A stretch of 64,000 nt of DNA. It comes from Paulinella micropora. Its lineage: Eukaryota; Cercozoa; Imbricatea; Euglyphida; Paulinellidae. The DNA is taken from the NCBI GenBank assembly GCA_019918135.1, contig WBZZ01002530.1, forward strand, positions 1 through 64,000. Direction: 5' to 3'. A program made the position numbers and the translations under genes. Positions within the stretch are counted from its first letter, which is position 1. Every line of letters begins with the position of its first letter. Positions 48,771-61,790 of the stretch are shown here, in pieces. The notes below the pieces were generated by a model. The model saw nothing but the letters and a program-made list of their open reading frames with translations, searched no databases and was not told where the DNA came from.

Positions 48771-51678
48771 AGCACGAATTGTCGGGGGTGGCAGGGGGAA
48801 GGGGAGGAGCAGGGGCGCGCCAAGAAAATGTAATTTAACGCTGAATTAAAGTCTTACACTTGACACTTGCAACGGCACCCTCAAGCTGCCGCAGCATCCG
48901 GCCCACTCGACTGTCGTACACGTTGGCACTGAAAACTAGGAACGGAGCACCGTGATCCAGCGCGACCTTGCGGCGAATGGATGGGCGGTGGTCAATGTAC
49001 TAGGAGGACAAGAGCCCTCACTTACCACGACGGCGTCCTGCCCGTGCCATGGCTCGGCCACCGTGCGCAAGATCCACGGGAATATGAAAAGAGGAAAAAA
49101 GGTTTTTTTTTGCCCAACAACAAAGGGAACAGACGGGGGAAAGAATAAGGGGGGAAGAGGAAGGGGGGAAGAAGGGGGCCGGATATGCTTCTCCCCCGGT
49201 CCCTTCTCACTGTCTGAGAATCAGGCGCGGGAGCAGGAGAAAGGGAGGGCAGGGGCGCGCTTTGCCGGTGTACAAAAAAAAATAAAAAGATCCCTGACAA
49301 ATTCCTAATCTTGGCACTGAGAATAATCAAGAGAGGGGGAGGGAAAGGGAAAGGACAGGGGAGGAGTGGGGCGCCTATTCCAGTGCAAGAAAAGTCACGC
49401 TGAATTAAAACTCGACAAAGTCTTACACTTGACACTGAGAATTAGGAGATGGAGAGAATTGACGCTGAATTAAAGCTCGACGGTCGTACACTTGGGGCAC
49501 TGAAAATTAGGAGCGCAGCACCGTGCTCCAGCACGACCCTGCGGCGGATGGATGGGTGGTGGTCAATGTGCCAGGAGGACAAGGGCATCACTATCCCGAC
49601 GGCATCCCGTCCGTACCATGGCTCGGCCACCGTGCGCAAGATCCGCGGAAATATGAAAAGAAGAAAAAAAAATTTTTTTTGCCCGACAACAAAGGGAACA
49701 GACGGGGGAGGAAGAAAGGGGGAGGAAGAAAGGGGGAGGAAGAAAGGGGGAGGAAGAAAGGGGGAGGAAAAGGAAGGGAGGAAGAAGGGGGCGGGATGTG
49801 CTTCCCCCCTCTTTTCCCCCTGTCCCCTGCTATCCCCCTTTCTCCGTCGTCCCTTGTTTGCGCGTGCAGAGGGAAGAGGCAGGGAAGGAGGAAGCACGAA
49901 TTGTCTTAGTCCACTGCCTGGAAATCGGGAGATGGAGAGCCGCTGTACAAAAAAATTTAATGACAAAATTTACTGACAAGATTTCAATCTTGGCACTGAG
50001 AACGTGTATAGAGAGGGGCGCGCTTCGTCGGTATACAAGAAAAATCACGCGAAAAAAGACCCCTGAAAAGGTTTTAATCTTGGCACTGAGAGCAAGAGAG
50101 GGAATGAAAGGGAATGGACAGGGGGAGTGGGGCGCTTCGCCGGTGCAAGAAAAATCACGCTGGATAAAAACTCGACAAAGTCTTACACTTGACACTGCGA
50201 ATTAGGAGATGGAGAGAATGTACGCTGAATTAAAGCTCGACAAGGCATTACACTTGAAACTTGCAACGGCACGCTCAGGCTGCCGTAGCATCCGGCCCAC
50301 TCGGCGTTCGTACATTTGGGCACTGAAAACTAGGAACAGAGCACCGTTCTCCAGCACGACCCTGTGGCAAGTAGATGGGCGGTGGTCAATGTGCTAGGAG
50401 GACAAGAGCCACTCACTTACCCCCGACGGCGTCCCGTCCGTGCCATAGCTCGGCCACCGTGCGCAAGATCCGCGGGAATATGAAAAGAGGAAAAAAAGAT
50501 TTTTTTGCCCGACAACAAAGGGAACAGACGGGGGAGGGAAGGAAGGGGAGAAAAGGGGGGGAACAGGGGAGAGCGAGAGGGAGAAGGGCGCTCCCTGCCA
50601 CAAAGGGATTACTTTGCAGTAAAGGGGGAGGGGAGGGGGGAGTGCCCACCCCCCCCCCCCCCATCCTCTCCCCCCTTCTCCCTCTTCCCTTCCCCTTCTT
50701 TTCCCCCCTTCCATCTTTTTCTCTCTCCCAAAGCTGTCGCTCGTGCACGCTTTCCCGGGGAGACGTACAGGACCTTGTTCCCTTTGCAAAAGAGTGAGCC
50801 GGCCGGTCCATTTTGGCAGCAGATTGGGTGCGTTTTGCGCCTGGTGGCGGCGGTCAGCAAGACCTTGCGCTCAGGCGCGATGAGATTACAACAAAGAACT
50901 GCTACTTTATTGATTATTCCAAAAGTTCCATAAATGGGAAGTGAGCGGAAACTTAGTTCTCAGCGCCAATATTAAAATTTGTCAAGGATTTTTTTTGTTA
51001 ATTTTTTTTGGTTCACCTAAGCCCCCTGAGCCCGGGGGCTCAAAGAACAGAGGAGGGAAAGGGCGCAGAAGCTACAAAAAGAATAAATACATGAAACGCC
51101 TCCACTAACCCCCCCCCCCCCTTCCTCACCTAGTTCTCAGTGCCAAGGGTAGGACATTGTCAAGCTTTTATAAGAAAAATCGCACATTCTTAGCGCCACT
51201 CCAGTAGTTCGCAGTGCCAAGATTAAAACTTTTGTCAAGGATTTTATTTTTTTTGTACACCGGCGAAGCGCCCCCTTGCCCTCCCCCTTCTTCGAGTCTC
51301 TTCCTATCCGTTCGATAGCTCGGCCACCGTGCGCAAGGTCCGCGGGAATATGAAAGAAGGGAGAGGGTTAGGGGAGGGAAGAGGGAAGGGTGGCAGAAAG
51401 GATTTGAGCATACAGGGGGGTGGGAGGGAGTAGAGGGGAAAGAAGAAGAGGCAGGGGGAGTGGGAGGGGGGGGGAGAGCGCGAATTGTCTAGTCCCTCGT
51501 CTGAGGATCTGGAGCGGGAGAGGGAAAAGGGAGGGTAGGGGGCGCGCTTCGCCAGTGTACAAGAAAAATCACGCAAAAAGAAATTACTGAAAGAAAAAAT
51601 TTTAATATTGGCACTGAGAACGTGTACAGGGAGGGGCGGGGTGTGCTCCCCCTCCCTCCTCAGAGCAGGGGGGAGGGG

Positions 51679-51800
51679 GGCAAAAATAAATAAACTTTTT
51701 TTGGAGCCCACCGATTGGGGGGGGGGGGGCGCCCCCCCCCTACCCCTTTCTTTCTTCCCTCCCTCTGAGCCCCCTGAGCCCGGGGGGCTCAAGGAGTAGG
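51679..51800. repeat. AAAATAAATAAAC...GGAGCCCACCGAT repeat with hairpin
   Basis: A complete example of the module whose fragments mark the 16.4-kb junction and the unit-B insertion: A/T-rich head, T-run, GGAGCCCACCGAT, G-run, CGCC, C-run, pyrimidine spacer, GAGCCCC hairpin. Confidence 0.7.
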
Positions 51801-52039
51801 GAAGGGGGAATCGGGAGCGAGAGGGAAGGGGGAGGGTAGGGGCGCCAAGAGAGTGCGAAAAAGAATGCACTGAATTAAAGCTCGACGGTCTTACATTTGG
51901 GCAATGAAAACTAGGAGCAGGGCACCGTGCTCCAGCATGACCCCGCGGCGAATGAATGGGCGGTGGTCAATGTGATAGGAGGACAGAAGCCTCACTACCC
52001 CGACGGCATCCTGTCCGTGCCATGGCTAGGCCACCGTGC

Positions 52040-52320
52040 GCAAGATCCGCGGGAATATGAAAAGAGGAAACAAAGTTTCTTTGCCCGACAACAAAGGAAA
52101 CAGACGGGGGGGGGGGGAAGAGATGAAGGGGGAGAGGGAGGAAGAGGAATGGGAGAGGAAGGGGGCGGGATGTGCTTCCCTCTGTTCCCCTTGTCCCCTG
52201 CTATTTCCCCTCCCCTCGTCCCTCCTCAGAGCGCGTGCAAACGCGTTCGAAAAAAGATTTTATTTTCCACTTGTCATATTCCCGCAGATATTTCTGCAGA
52301 TCTTGCAGAAAGAAGAGGCA
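52040..52320. repeat. fold-back element (right region, second)
   Basis: Inverted arms GCAAGATCCGCGGGAATATG and CATATTCCCGCAGATATTTC flank a purine-rich then pyrimidine-rich centre, as at 48490-48770. Confidence 0.65.
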
Positions 52321-54079
52321 GGGAAGGAGGAAGCACAAATTGTCGGGTGTGGCAGTGGGAAGGGGAGGAGCAGGGGCGCGCCAAGAAAATGTAATTTACG
52401 CTGAATTAAAGTTCGACAAAGTCTTACACTTGACACTTGCAACGGCACCCTCAAGCTGCCGCAGCATCCGGCCCACTCGACTGTCGTACACGTTGGCACT
52501 GAAAACTAGGAGCGGAGCACCGTGCTCCAGCGCGACCTTGCGGCGAATGGATGGGCGGTGGTCAATGTGCTAGGAGGACAAGAGCCCTCACTTACCCCGA
52601 CGGCGTCCTGCCCGTGCCATGGCTCGGCCACCGTGCGCAAGATCCGCGGGAATATGAAAAAAGGAAAGAAAATTTGGCCCGACAACAAAGGGAACAGACG
52701 GGGGGAGGAAGAAAGGGGGAGGGAAGACAAGGAAGGGAGGAAGAAGGGGGCGAGATGTGCTTCCCCCTCCCCTTCGTCCCTTGTTTGCGCGTGCAGAGGG
52801 AAGAGGCAGGGAAGGAGGAAACACTAATTGTCTTAGTCCACTGTCTGAGAATTGGGAGCGGGAGCGGGAGGGGGGGGGCGGGGGATTAGTGGAGGCGTTG
52901 CATGTATTAATTTTGTTTGTAGCTTCTGCGCCCTCCGGGGGAGGGAGGGTAGGGGCGCGCTTTGCCGGTGTACAAAAAAAATCACGCGGAAAGAGAGATA
53001 CCTGACAAAGTTTTAATCTTCAGCACTGAAAACCAAAGAGAGGAAGGGGCCGGGGAGGATCAATCTGTCTTCCTCCCTCCCCCCCGTCGGTAAGAATGAA
53101 GGAGGAGGGCGTCCGGCATGGGGGAGAGGGTCAGTGTTTGCAGATTCTGCGCCCTTCCCCTCCCCCTCTCCCCCTGCTCCTTGAGCCCCAGGCTCAGGGG
53201 TATAGGGAGGGGAGACACAAGACAAATGTAAAGGGGAGGGGGGAGGAGGGGGGCGCCAAGAGAGTACGAAAAAGAATACGATGAATTAAAGCTCTACGAT
53301 CTTACACTTGGGCACTGAAAACTAGCTGCTGGCACCGTGCCCCAAGCACGACCCTGCGGCGAATGGATGGGCGGTAGTCAATGTGCCAGTAGGACAAGAG
53401 CCCCTCACTTACCCCGACGGTGTCCTGTCTGTGCCATGGCTCGACCACCGTGCGCAAGATCCGCGAGAATATGAAAAGAGGAAAAAGAATTTGGCCCGAC
53501 AACAAAGGGAACAGACGGAGGGGGGGGGAGGAAGAAAGGGGAGGGAGGAGAAGAAAGGGAGGAAGAAGGGGGCGGGACGTGCTTCCGCCGTCCGTAGATA
53601 AAGTCGAAGGGACCCCCCCCCCAAAAAAAGGTGTTGTGTTCCTATTTCCGCAGATCTTGCGCATCGTGCTCCAGCACGACCCAGCGGCGAATGGATGGAC
53701 GGTGGTCAATGTGCTACGAAGACAAGAGCCTCACTACCCCCGACAGCGTCCTGTCCGTGCCGTGGCTCGGCCACCGTGCGCAACGTTAGAAAAATATGAA
53801 AAGAGGGAAGGGGGTTAGTGGAGGCGTTGCATGTATTTGTTTCTTTTGCAGCTTCTGCGCCCTTTCCCCCCCCCCCTCTCTCCCCTGCTCCTTGAGCCCA
53901 GGGGGCTCAGGGGAGGGAAAGGGGAAAGGTTGACAGAAATGATTTGAGCATACAGGGGGGGGGGGGGAGAGGAAGGGCAGGGGCGCGCTAAGAATTGTAC
54001 AAAAAAAATTAAAAAAATCCATGACAAAGTTGTAGTCTTGGCACTGAGAGGAAGGGGCAGGGGAGGATTAATCTATCTT

Positions 54080-54540
54080 TTTCCCCGGGAAAGCTAAGAC
54101 GTACTGCCCGGCTGGACCCTGCCGGACGCACCCTACCTCCGGACGGCACAATTTGGCGCCAAGTTTAGCTGGGGCCGTTCCGGAGGCTAGCGGAGAAATC
54201 GGACGTTTTCCCGCGGGGAGAAACCCGCGGGCTTTTTACGCACACGAAAATGTTTTCGGCCCTCTCACCTTCCCTAGAGGCAGGGAGGTGCAGAGCAAAG
54301 GGGAGCGGGGCGACAAAGGTGCGAGGGGCGACAAAGGTGAGAGGGGCGACGAGAGTGAGAGGGAGGGGGAGGGCGTCTTCCTCACGGCGGCCCAGCCGAG
54401 CGTCTGTGTGTGATTTTCTTTTTGCGCAAGTAGATTTCGGCGCCAAAATGGCGTTTACTGCTGTTCCCCCGGGAAAGCTAAGACGCACTGCCCGGCTGGA
54501 CCATACCGGACGCACCCTACCTCCGGACTACAAGAATTAA
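54080..54540. repeat. hr-like unit, inverted orientation
   Basis: It contains TTTGGCGCCAAG (near 54152), TTTCGGCGCCAAAA (near 54436), the reverse minisatellite (GGTGAGAGGGGCGACAAA) and CCTAGAGGCAGGGAGGTGC. It is opposite in orientation to the units inside the 16.4-kb blocks. Confidence 0.6.
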
Positions 54541-56514
54541 TAAAAAAAATCCCTGACAAAGCTTTAATCTTGGCACAGAGAACCAAGAAAAAGAGAAGGA
54601 AAGGCAAGGGACAGGAGGAGTGGGGCGCCAAGAAAGTGAGCATCCCTTTGTTCCCCTTGTCCCCTGTTATCCCCCCTTCCCCTCGTCCCTTGTTTGCGCG
54701 TGCAAACGCGTTCCAAAAAAAAATTCTTGTCCACTTTTCATATTTCCGCAGATATTTCCGCAGATCTTGCAGAGGGAAGAGGCAGGGGCGCGCTAAGAAC
54801 GTACAAAAAAGAATCACGCGAAAAAAGAAATCCCTGATAAATTTTTAAAATTGGCACTGAGAACAGGGAGCGAGTGAGGGAAAGGGCAGGGGGGGGGGCG
54901 CGCCAAAGAATTCAGCTGTCGAGCTTGATTAAAGCTCGACAGCGCCCTGTCCGTGCCATAGCCCGCCCACCGTGCGCAAGGTCAGAAAAAATATGAAAAG
55001 AGGGAGGGGGGGGGATGCGCATTAAGAATATTAAAAAATCACGCGAAAAAAGAAATCCTTGACAAAGTTTTAATCTTTGGTACTGAAAACTAAAGAGAGG
55101 AAGGGGCCGGGGGAGGATCAATCTGTCTTTCCATCCTCCTCCCCCCGTCGGGAAGAGGGGAGGGCGCCCGGCACGGGGCAGGGGGTTAGTGTTTGCAGCC
55201 TTTACGCCCTTCCCCTCCCCTGCTCCTTGAGCCCCCTGGGCGCAGGGGAGGTTGGGCAGAAAGGATTTCTGGATACAGAGGGGGAAGGGCAGTGGAGTAG
55301 AGGGGCGCGCTTCGCCGGTGTACAAGAAGAATCACGCCAAAAAAATCCCTGACAAAGTTTTAATCTTGGCACCGAGAACCAAGAGGGAGAGGGAAGGGGA
55401 AGGGGCAGGGAGAGTGGGGCGCCAAGAAAGTGCAAGAAGAGTCCACGCTGAATTAAAACTCGACAAAGCATCACACTTGACACTTGCAACTGCACCCTCA
55501 GGCTGCCGCAGCATCCGACCCACTCGACGGTCTCACACTTGGGGCAATGAAAACTAGGAGCAGATCACCGTGCCATAGCTCGACCACCGTGCGCAAGGTC
55601 AGAAAAGGGCAAGAGGGTTGCTTCCCCCTAGCCCTCGCGCCAAGAGAGTGCGAAAAAGAATGCGCTGAAATAAAGCTCGACGGTCTTACATTTGGGCACT
55701 GAAAACTAAGAACAGGGCACCGTGCTCCAGCACGACCTTCCGGCGAATGGATGGGCGGTGGTCAATGTGGTAGGAGGACAAGAGCCCTTACTTACCCCGA
55801 CGGCGTCCTGTCCGTGCCATAGCTCGGCCACCGTGCGCAAGGTCAGAAAAATATGAAAAGATCTCTGTCCCCTGCTATCCCCTCTCTCCCCCTCGTCCCT
55901 TGTTTGCGCGTGCAGAGGGAAGAGGGAGGGCAGGGGCGCGCTTCGCCGGTGTACAAAAAATTAAAAAAAAATCCATGACAAAGTTGTAATCTTGGCACTG
56001 AAAACTAAGAGAAAAAGGGGCCGGGGGATTAGTGGAGGCATTGCATGTATTTAATTTTGTTTATAGCTTCTGCGCCCTCCCCCCTGCTCCTTGAGCCCCC
56101 CGAGCTCAGGGGGAGGAAGGGTAGTGGCGCGCTTCGCCGGTGTACAAAAAAAAATTTAATAAAAAAATTTACTGACAAGATTTCAATCTTGGCACTGAAA
56201 ACTGCTGGCACCGTGCTCCAGCACGACCCTGTGGCGAATGGATGGGCGGTGGTCAATGTGCTAGGAAAACAAGAGCCCCACTACCCGACGGCGTCCTGTC
56301 AGTGCCATAGCTCGATCACCGTGCGCAAGGTCAGAAAAATATAAAAAGAGGGAGGGGGCGGAGGAAAGAAAAGCGAGGGGAAAAGGCGCCCCTCCCCTCT
56401 GGGGACTCCAAAAAATTTTACTTATTTTTTGCCTGGCGTGCAACTGAGGACTGCTTGCGGGCAGCACGGCCCGATTGTGACGGTGGAGCAAGGGGAAAGA
56501 GAGGGAGGAAGGAA

Positions 56515-57300
56515 GCCAAATTTAGCTGGGGCCGCTCCGGAGGCTAGCAGAGAAATCGGACGTTTTCCCGCGGGGAGAAACCCGCGGGCTTTTTACTCAC
56601 ACGAAAATGTTTTTCGGCCCTCTCACCTTCCCTAGAGGCAGAGAGGTGCAGAGCAAAAGGGAGCGGGGCGACAAAGATGAGAGGGGCGACGAAGGTGAGA
56701 GGGGCGACGAGAGTGAGAGGGAAGGGCTACAACAGGTCTTCCTCACGGCGGCCCAGCCGAGCGTCTGTGTGTGATTTTCTTTTTGCGCAAGTAGCTTTTA
56801 GCGCCAAATTGGCGCTTACGGTCGTTTCCCCGGGAAAGCTAAGACGTACTGCCCGGCTGGACCGTATCACGCACCCTACCTCCGGACGGCACAATTTGGC
56901 GCCAAATTTAGCTGGGGCCGCTCCGGAGGCTAGCGGAGAAACCGGACGTTTTCCCGCGGGGAGAAACCCGCGGGCTTTTTACTCACACGAAAATGTTTTT
57001 CGGCCCTCTCACCTTTTCTAGAGGCAGGGAGGTGCAGAGCAAAGGGGAGCGGGGCGACGAAAGCAAGAGGGGCGACGAGAGTGAGAGGGGCGACGAGAGT
57101 GCGAGGGATGACGAGAGTGCGAGGGAAGGGCTACAACAGGTCTTCCTCACGGCGGCCCAGCCAAAGCGTCTGTGTGGGATTTTCTTTTTGCGCAAGTAGA
57201 TTTTGGCGCCAAATTGGCGCTTACGGCCGTTTCCCCGGGAAAGCTAAGACGTACTGCCCGGCTGGACACTGCCGGACGCACCCTACCTCCGGACTACAAG
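56515..57300. repeat. two inverted hr-like units in tandem
   Basis: Two units with TTTGGCGCCAAA near 56899 and 57204 and a short-period GAGAGTGCGAGGG-type minisatellite. The minisatellite unit is changed to GACGAGAGTGAGAGGGGC compared with other arrays. Confidence 0.6.
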
Positions 57301-57599
57301 AATTAATAAAAAATCCCTGACAAAGCTTTAATCTTGGCACAGAGAACAGGGGGCGGGGGAGGGAAAGGGCAGGGAGGGGGGGCGCGCCAAAGAATTCAGC
57401 TGTCAAGCTGAATTAAAGCTCGACGGAGTCCTGTCCGTGCCATAGCGCGGCCACCGTGCGCAAGATCCGCGGGAATATGAAAAAAGGAAAAAAAATTGTT
57501 GCCCGACAACAAAGGGAACAGACGGGGGGAGGGGAAGAAAGGGAGCGAGCAAAGAAAAGGGCAAGAGGGTTGCCTCCCCCCTGGCCCTCCAGGCATACA

Positions 57600-57990
57600 C
57601 GCAAAAAAAGGGGGAGACTATGCGCTGAGGCTTGATAGGCTAAAGAAGAAAAGCAGTCGGTGGGAAAAAAAAGCAGGGGAACGCAAACCGGAGAGCGGCC
57701 ATGGACTCCGGTGCCGGAGACCAACTGTTTGAAGCTAGTTACACAGGCGCGAACGTCGTGGCCTAGTGCAAGGGGGAACTATGCGCTGCGGTGACCGACG
57801 CGCGATTTATGATGGTATCACTAGAGAACTTTGTTCCAGACTAACAAAAGAGCGAACAGCAGCACGAGCCGGATTCTGTCACGGGCTCTGAAATGAATTC
57901 TAAATTAGCAAAAGAGCCGGCTCAGAAACCATTCCGAATTGGATTGAAATCTAGAAAAGCAAACCCCCCAGAGACCGGCAGGCAGCTGGA
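57600..57990. other. unique stretch without a recognisable gene
   Basis: About 390 bp do not belong to the repeat families. They contain two copies of a short motif, GGGGGAGACTATGCGCTGAGG (57610) and GGGGGAACTATGCGCTGCGG (57770), about 160 bp apart. No open frame over 50 codons stands out. It may be a remnant of former unique or host sequence. Confidence 0.4.
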
Positions 57991-58654
57991 AGAGAGAAAG
58001 GGCAGCACGCGGCACATCCTCTTCCCTCCTCAGAGCGGGGGGCAAAAATAAGTAAACTTTTTTTTGGAGCCTACCGATGGGGGGGGGGCGCCCCCCCCCT
58101 ACCCCCTTCTTTCTTGCCTCCCTCTGAGCCCCCTGAGCCCGGGGGGCTCAAGGAACAAGGGAATCGGGAGCGGGAGGGATGGGGCGCCAAGAGAGTGCGA
58201 AAGAGAATGCGCTGAATTAAAGCTCGGCGGTCTTACACTTGGGCACTGAAAACTAGGAGCTTAGCACCGTGCTCCAGCGCGACCTTGCGGCGAACAAGAG
58301 AAACAATAAAAAAAAAATCATTGACAAAATTTTAATCCTGGCACTTAGAACTAAGAGAGGGAGAGGGAGAGAGCAAAAGGGAGAGGGCGCCAAGAATGTG
58401 CGAAATACGCTGAATTAAAGGTCGACAAGGTATTACACTTGACACTTGCAACGGCACCCTCAGGCTGCCGCAGCATCCGGCCCTACGTCATGTTGCTGCG
58501 GTAGCCTATGTTAGAACCCTGGCCGACACCGTCTGTGCTCTGCTCGCACGCAAAGAGTACGAAAGAGAATACGCTGAATTAAAGCTCGACGGTCTTACAC
58601 TTGGGGTCACCACCACGACGGTGTCCTGTCCGTGCCTGTCTGTACACTGGGTGC

Positions 58655-59051
58655 TTACTGGGCCACCAGGGCGCGCAGCCAGTTGTTGTACTCGCTGATC
58701 TGCGCCTCCAGGACGCGCAGGTCTGCCAATTGCCGCTGTAACCTCCGCCGGGCGCCGGCTAATGAAGGATGGAGCAGCGCCGTGTGGCCCAGCGCTTCGG
58801 CGTGCAAGCGTAGTTCCGATCGGGGCACGGGCGCAAACGTCGGCCTGGCGCTGCACTGCCAGCCGCACCCGGGTCTCATTCGTCACGGGCAGGGTCAAGG
58901 GAGCCGGCGTGGGGGTGGCAATCAGCCCGCTCCCCGAAGAGTTGTCCTGGTACCAAGTCTCCACGGGCCAGCCGTCGGCTTGGACGTAACGACGGGACAA
59001 AGTCCAGAGCTGCACATTCTGCCACTCCGCTACCCCGCTGGCCTGATCCAT
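58655..59051 (-). pseudogene. unrecognised small gene with one frameshift
   Basis: The frame from ATG 59051 (MDQASGVAEWQNVQLWTLSRR) looks like a normal protein for about 68 residues, with TWYQDNSSGSG and a Pro/Thr-rich stretch. It then loses sense at about 58850, where an adjacent frame takes over with a clean helical C-terminus (RRRLQRQLADLRVLEAQI, then YNNWLRALVAQ) ending at 58655. Together this would be about 130 residues with a C-terminal coiled coil. No family is recognised. The upstream 55 bp (AAGTGCGCGGAAGCTTAGTTCT) recur before an A/T-rich stretch at about 50940, so the 5' end belongs to a duplicated segment. Confidence 0.5.
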
Positions 59052-60019
59052 AGACGGGAAGTGCGCGGAAGCTTAGTTCTAAGCGCCAATATTAAAAAAT
59101 TGTCAAGGATTTCTTTTAATTTTATTTGGTCCACCTAAGCCCTCCCCCTCGGCCTTTGCCAAAAACCCCGGGAAGTACTTGCCTTTTGTGGCCGTACACA
59201 AAGACTTGTTGACAAAAGTTTTTGCTACCATCCAATGCTGAAAAAGAGGAGAGAGAGCACTGAAAACTAGGAGCGGAGCACCGTGCCATGGCTCGGCCAT
59301 CATCGTGCGCAAGGTCAGGAAAAATATGAAAAGATCTGCGGAAATTTGTTTTGCTTGACAACAAAGTGAACAGACGGGGAGGGACGGATAGAAAGAAGGA
59401 GGGAGGGAGGTGCAGAGCAAAGGGGAGCGGGGCGACAAAGGTGAGAGGGGCGACGAGAGTGAGAGGGAGGGGGGGACGACTTCCTCACGGCGGCCCAGCC
59501 GAGCGTTTGTGTGGGACTTTATTTTTGCGTAAGTAGATTTTGGCGCCAAATTGGCGCTTACGGCTGTTCCCCCGGGAAAGCTAAGACGCACTGCCCGGCT
59601 GGACCCTGCCGGACGCACCCTACCTCCGGACCACAAGAATTAATAAAAAAATCCCTGACAAAGCTTTAATCTTGGCACAGAGAACCAAGAAAAAGAGAAG
59701 GAAAGGCAAGGGAGGGCAGGGGCGCGCTTCGCCGGTGTACAAAAACAATTAAAAAAATCCATGACAAAGTTGTAATCTTGGCACTGAAAACTAGGAGCGG
59801 AGCACTGTGCTCCAGCACGACCCTGCGGCGAATGAATGGGCGGTGGTCAATGTGCTAGGAGGACAAGAGCCCTCACTTACCCCGACGGCGTCCTGTCAGT
59901 GCCATAGCTCAGCCACCGTGCGCAAGGTCAGAAAAATATGAAAAGATCTGCAGAGTTTTTTTTTTTGCCCAACAACAAAGGGAACAGACGGGAGAAAGAA
60001 AAAGGGGGGGGTCTGCTAA

Positions 60020-60148
60020 AAAAAGAATGTTGCACTTTTGGTGCGCTCTTTACATATCTATAAACTATCAGAAGCCATTCTGTTCGCCAAATATATCCAC
60101 AAAAAGACTAAGCTTCAAGTAACCTTGGATGACATGGAGATGTTTTAG
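60020..60148 (+). pseudogene. short coding-like remnant, possibly the end of a histone-fold protein
   Basis: After a TAA at 60017 a 42-codon frame without ATG near its start reads as plausible protein (SLHIYKLSEAILFAKYIHKK, then TKLQVTLDDMEMF) and ends at TAG. The pattern of a long helix, a K-K-T turn and a short helix starting at D-D-M resembles the end of a histone-fold domain. The match is by eye, short, and could be chance. It sits in a unique A/T-richer island. Confidence 0.25.
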
Positions 60149-60984
60149 AACGTTGGATTGAATTGATATCTTAAAAGTGTCAAACCCCGATCGTATCGCA
60201 AACTAGAATATAAGTACAAACGTACCCCCCCGCACGTGAGGAAGACGTCCTCCCCCTTCCCTCTCACCTTTGTCGCCACGCTCCCCTTTGCTCTGCACCT
60301 CCCTGCCTCGAGGGAAGGTGAGAGGGCCGAAAAACATTTTTGTGTGAGTAAAAAGCGTACCGTTTCTCCCCGCGGGAAAACGTCCAATTTCTCTGCTAGC
60401 CTCCGGAACGGCCCCAGCTAAATTTGGCGCCAAAATTTACTTGCGCAAAAAAAATCCCACACAGACACACCCAACTCCGCCGTGAGGAAGACGTCCTCCC
60501 CCTCCCTCTCACTCTCGTCGCCCCTCTCACCTTTGTCTTCTGCTTGTTCCTCCCCACCCTCCCCTTGTCCCTTGTTTGCGCGTGCAAACGCGTTCCAAAA
60601 AAATTTCTTTTCCACTTTTCATATTCCTGCAGATATTTCCGCAGATCTTGCGCACCGTGCTCAAGCACGACCCTGCGGCGGATGGATGGCGCGGTGGTCA
60701 TTGTGCTAGGGGGGTAAGGGGCCTCACAACCCCGACGGCGTCCTGTCCGTGCCATGACTCGGCCACTGTGTGCAAGGTCGGAAAAATATGAAAAATGTGA
60801 AAAGAGGAAAAAAAAAATTTTGTCTGACAACCAAAGAAACAAACGAGCAAGGGGAGGGGGGCGGAGAAGGGCAAGGGGGGAGAGCAGCAGCCACCGCCCT
60901 ACTGTCGCATCTGCCGCAGCACCGTTAACGCAAGAGAGGGGGAGGGAGACGCCTCCTTCTCTGTTCGTGTACTTGTTAGCTAGC

Positions 60985-61200
60985 CATTTCAATTAATCAC
61001 GGCATAGTGCCCACCGACGTGTCCTTGCTATTCCGAAGCAATTGTGGGGTTCTGCTGGAAGAATTTGTGGAGTGGGAAATGGCATCGGTTCTGGGGAAAC
61101 AAAGCAAGTTTTGGGAGGCAACCGCTTCGACAAAGAGTTTCATCGAAGACATGCTCGTTTGCAGATACACAAAAGTAAATTACGTTTTTTTTAATAAAAG
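60985..61200 (+). pseudogene. short coding-like remnant, unrecognised
   Basis: A frame open from about 60985 reads as ordinary protein (GIVPTDVSLLFRSNCGVLLE, then EFVEWEMASVLGKQSKFWEA and TKSFIEDMLVCRY) up to about 61180. After that it becomes repeat-derived (Pro/Ala/Arg). No ATG precedes the coding-like part, so it looks like an internal or 3' fragment of a lost gene. No family is recognised. Confidence 0.3.
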
Positions 61201-61639
61201 AAAATTTTCTTTGGAGCGGGGGGCAAAGCCCCCCGAGCCCCCCTGCAGCCCGCTGGCGCGGGCTGTAGCAGTCTCAAGTAAATGTTGCGACCGGCGTTCA
61301 TGTCGCGCCCGTGCTGAAGCGCGCACCACTCACAACTATACGTCTTCGCGGCTTTGATGTCCTTGCAGCCCGCTGACGCGGTTTAAACTTCTTCTCTCTG
61401 GTATTTTCCTCCCGTGGCCAGCCCGCTGGCGTGGGCTATAGGGATGGCTCAGGGGAGCCTTGCCTCTCGGTCCCAGAGAGTGCGCCGCCTCATTGGAGAA
61501 GTCACTCGTCGGATGACTTGGACGGAGTCTGTAGTCAAGACAGAGCCCACAAAGCCAAAGGAGGGGGGGCGCTCCCCTCTTCGCTCCGTTCCCCCTTTCC
61601 TTTTTTCGAGCAGGATGATTTTTCTTTTTCTCTCTTCTT

Positions 61640-61790
61640 TTTTTTGCACAAAATTTGTCGCTAAGTTTGCGTATGTATGCGCCTGGCATGATATAGCTGA
61701 AAAAGGCAGCATTGCCAAAAAGCCAGGAAACGCTGCCTTTTTTGGCCATATCACATGCATAAAATCGCCAAGCCGTCATATTCTGCGCTA
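61640..61790. repeat. GGCCGAAAAAGGCAGC-type hairpin repeat
   Basis: The inverted arms are GATATAGCTGAAAAAGGCAGC and GCTGCCTTTTTTGGCCATATC (61689-61755). The stem AAAGGCAGC/GCTGCCTTT is perfect and the outer arms partly pair. Confidence 0.65.

Larger units (their letters stand above)
48167..58654. repeat. 10.5-kb dispersed-repeat mosaic without recognisable genes
   Basis: It consists almost entirely of shuffled repeat modules: tail-repeat copies (about 48340, 48845, 49405, 49465, 50165, 50225, 51875, 52395, 53285, 55445, 55670, 58215 and 58415), each often followed by GGAGCACCGTGCTCCAGCAC and GGCGGTGGTCAATGTGCTAG; GAGCCCC hairpins (48235, 51025, 51770, 53180, 53890, 55225, 56090 and 58125); a CTCAGGCTGCCGCAGCATCC module (48868, 50264, 52437, 55483 and 58447); fold-back elements; and inverted hr-like units. 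No frame here looks like a conserved protein. Unique pieces are at about 50760-50935 and 57600-57990. Confidence 0.7.

Noticed and set aside
48390..53818. Numerous 100-170-codon frames in the right-hand repeat mosaic
   Set aside because: All read through dispersed repeats, differ between copies of the same repeat and have biased composition.
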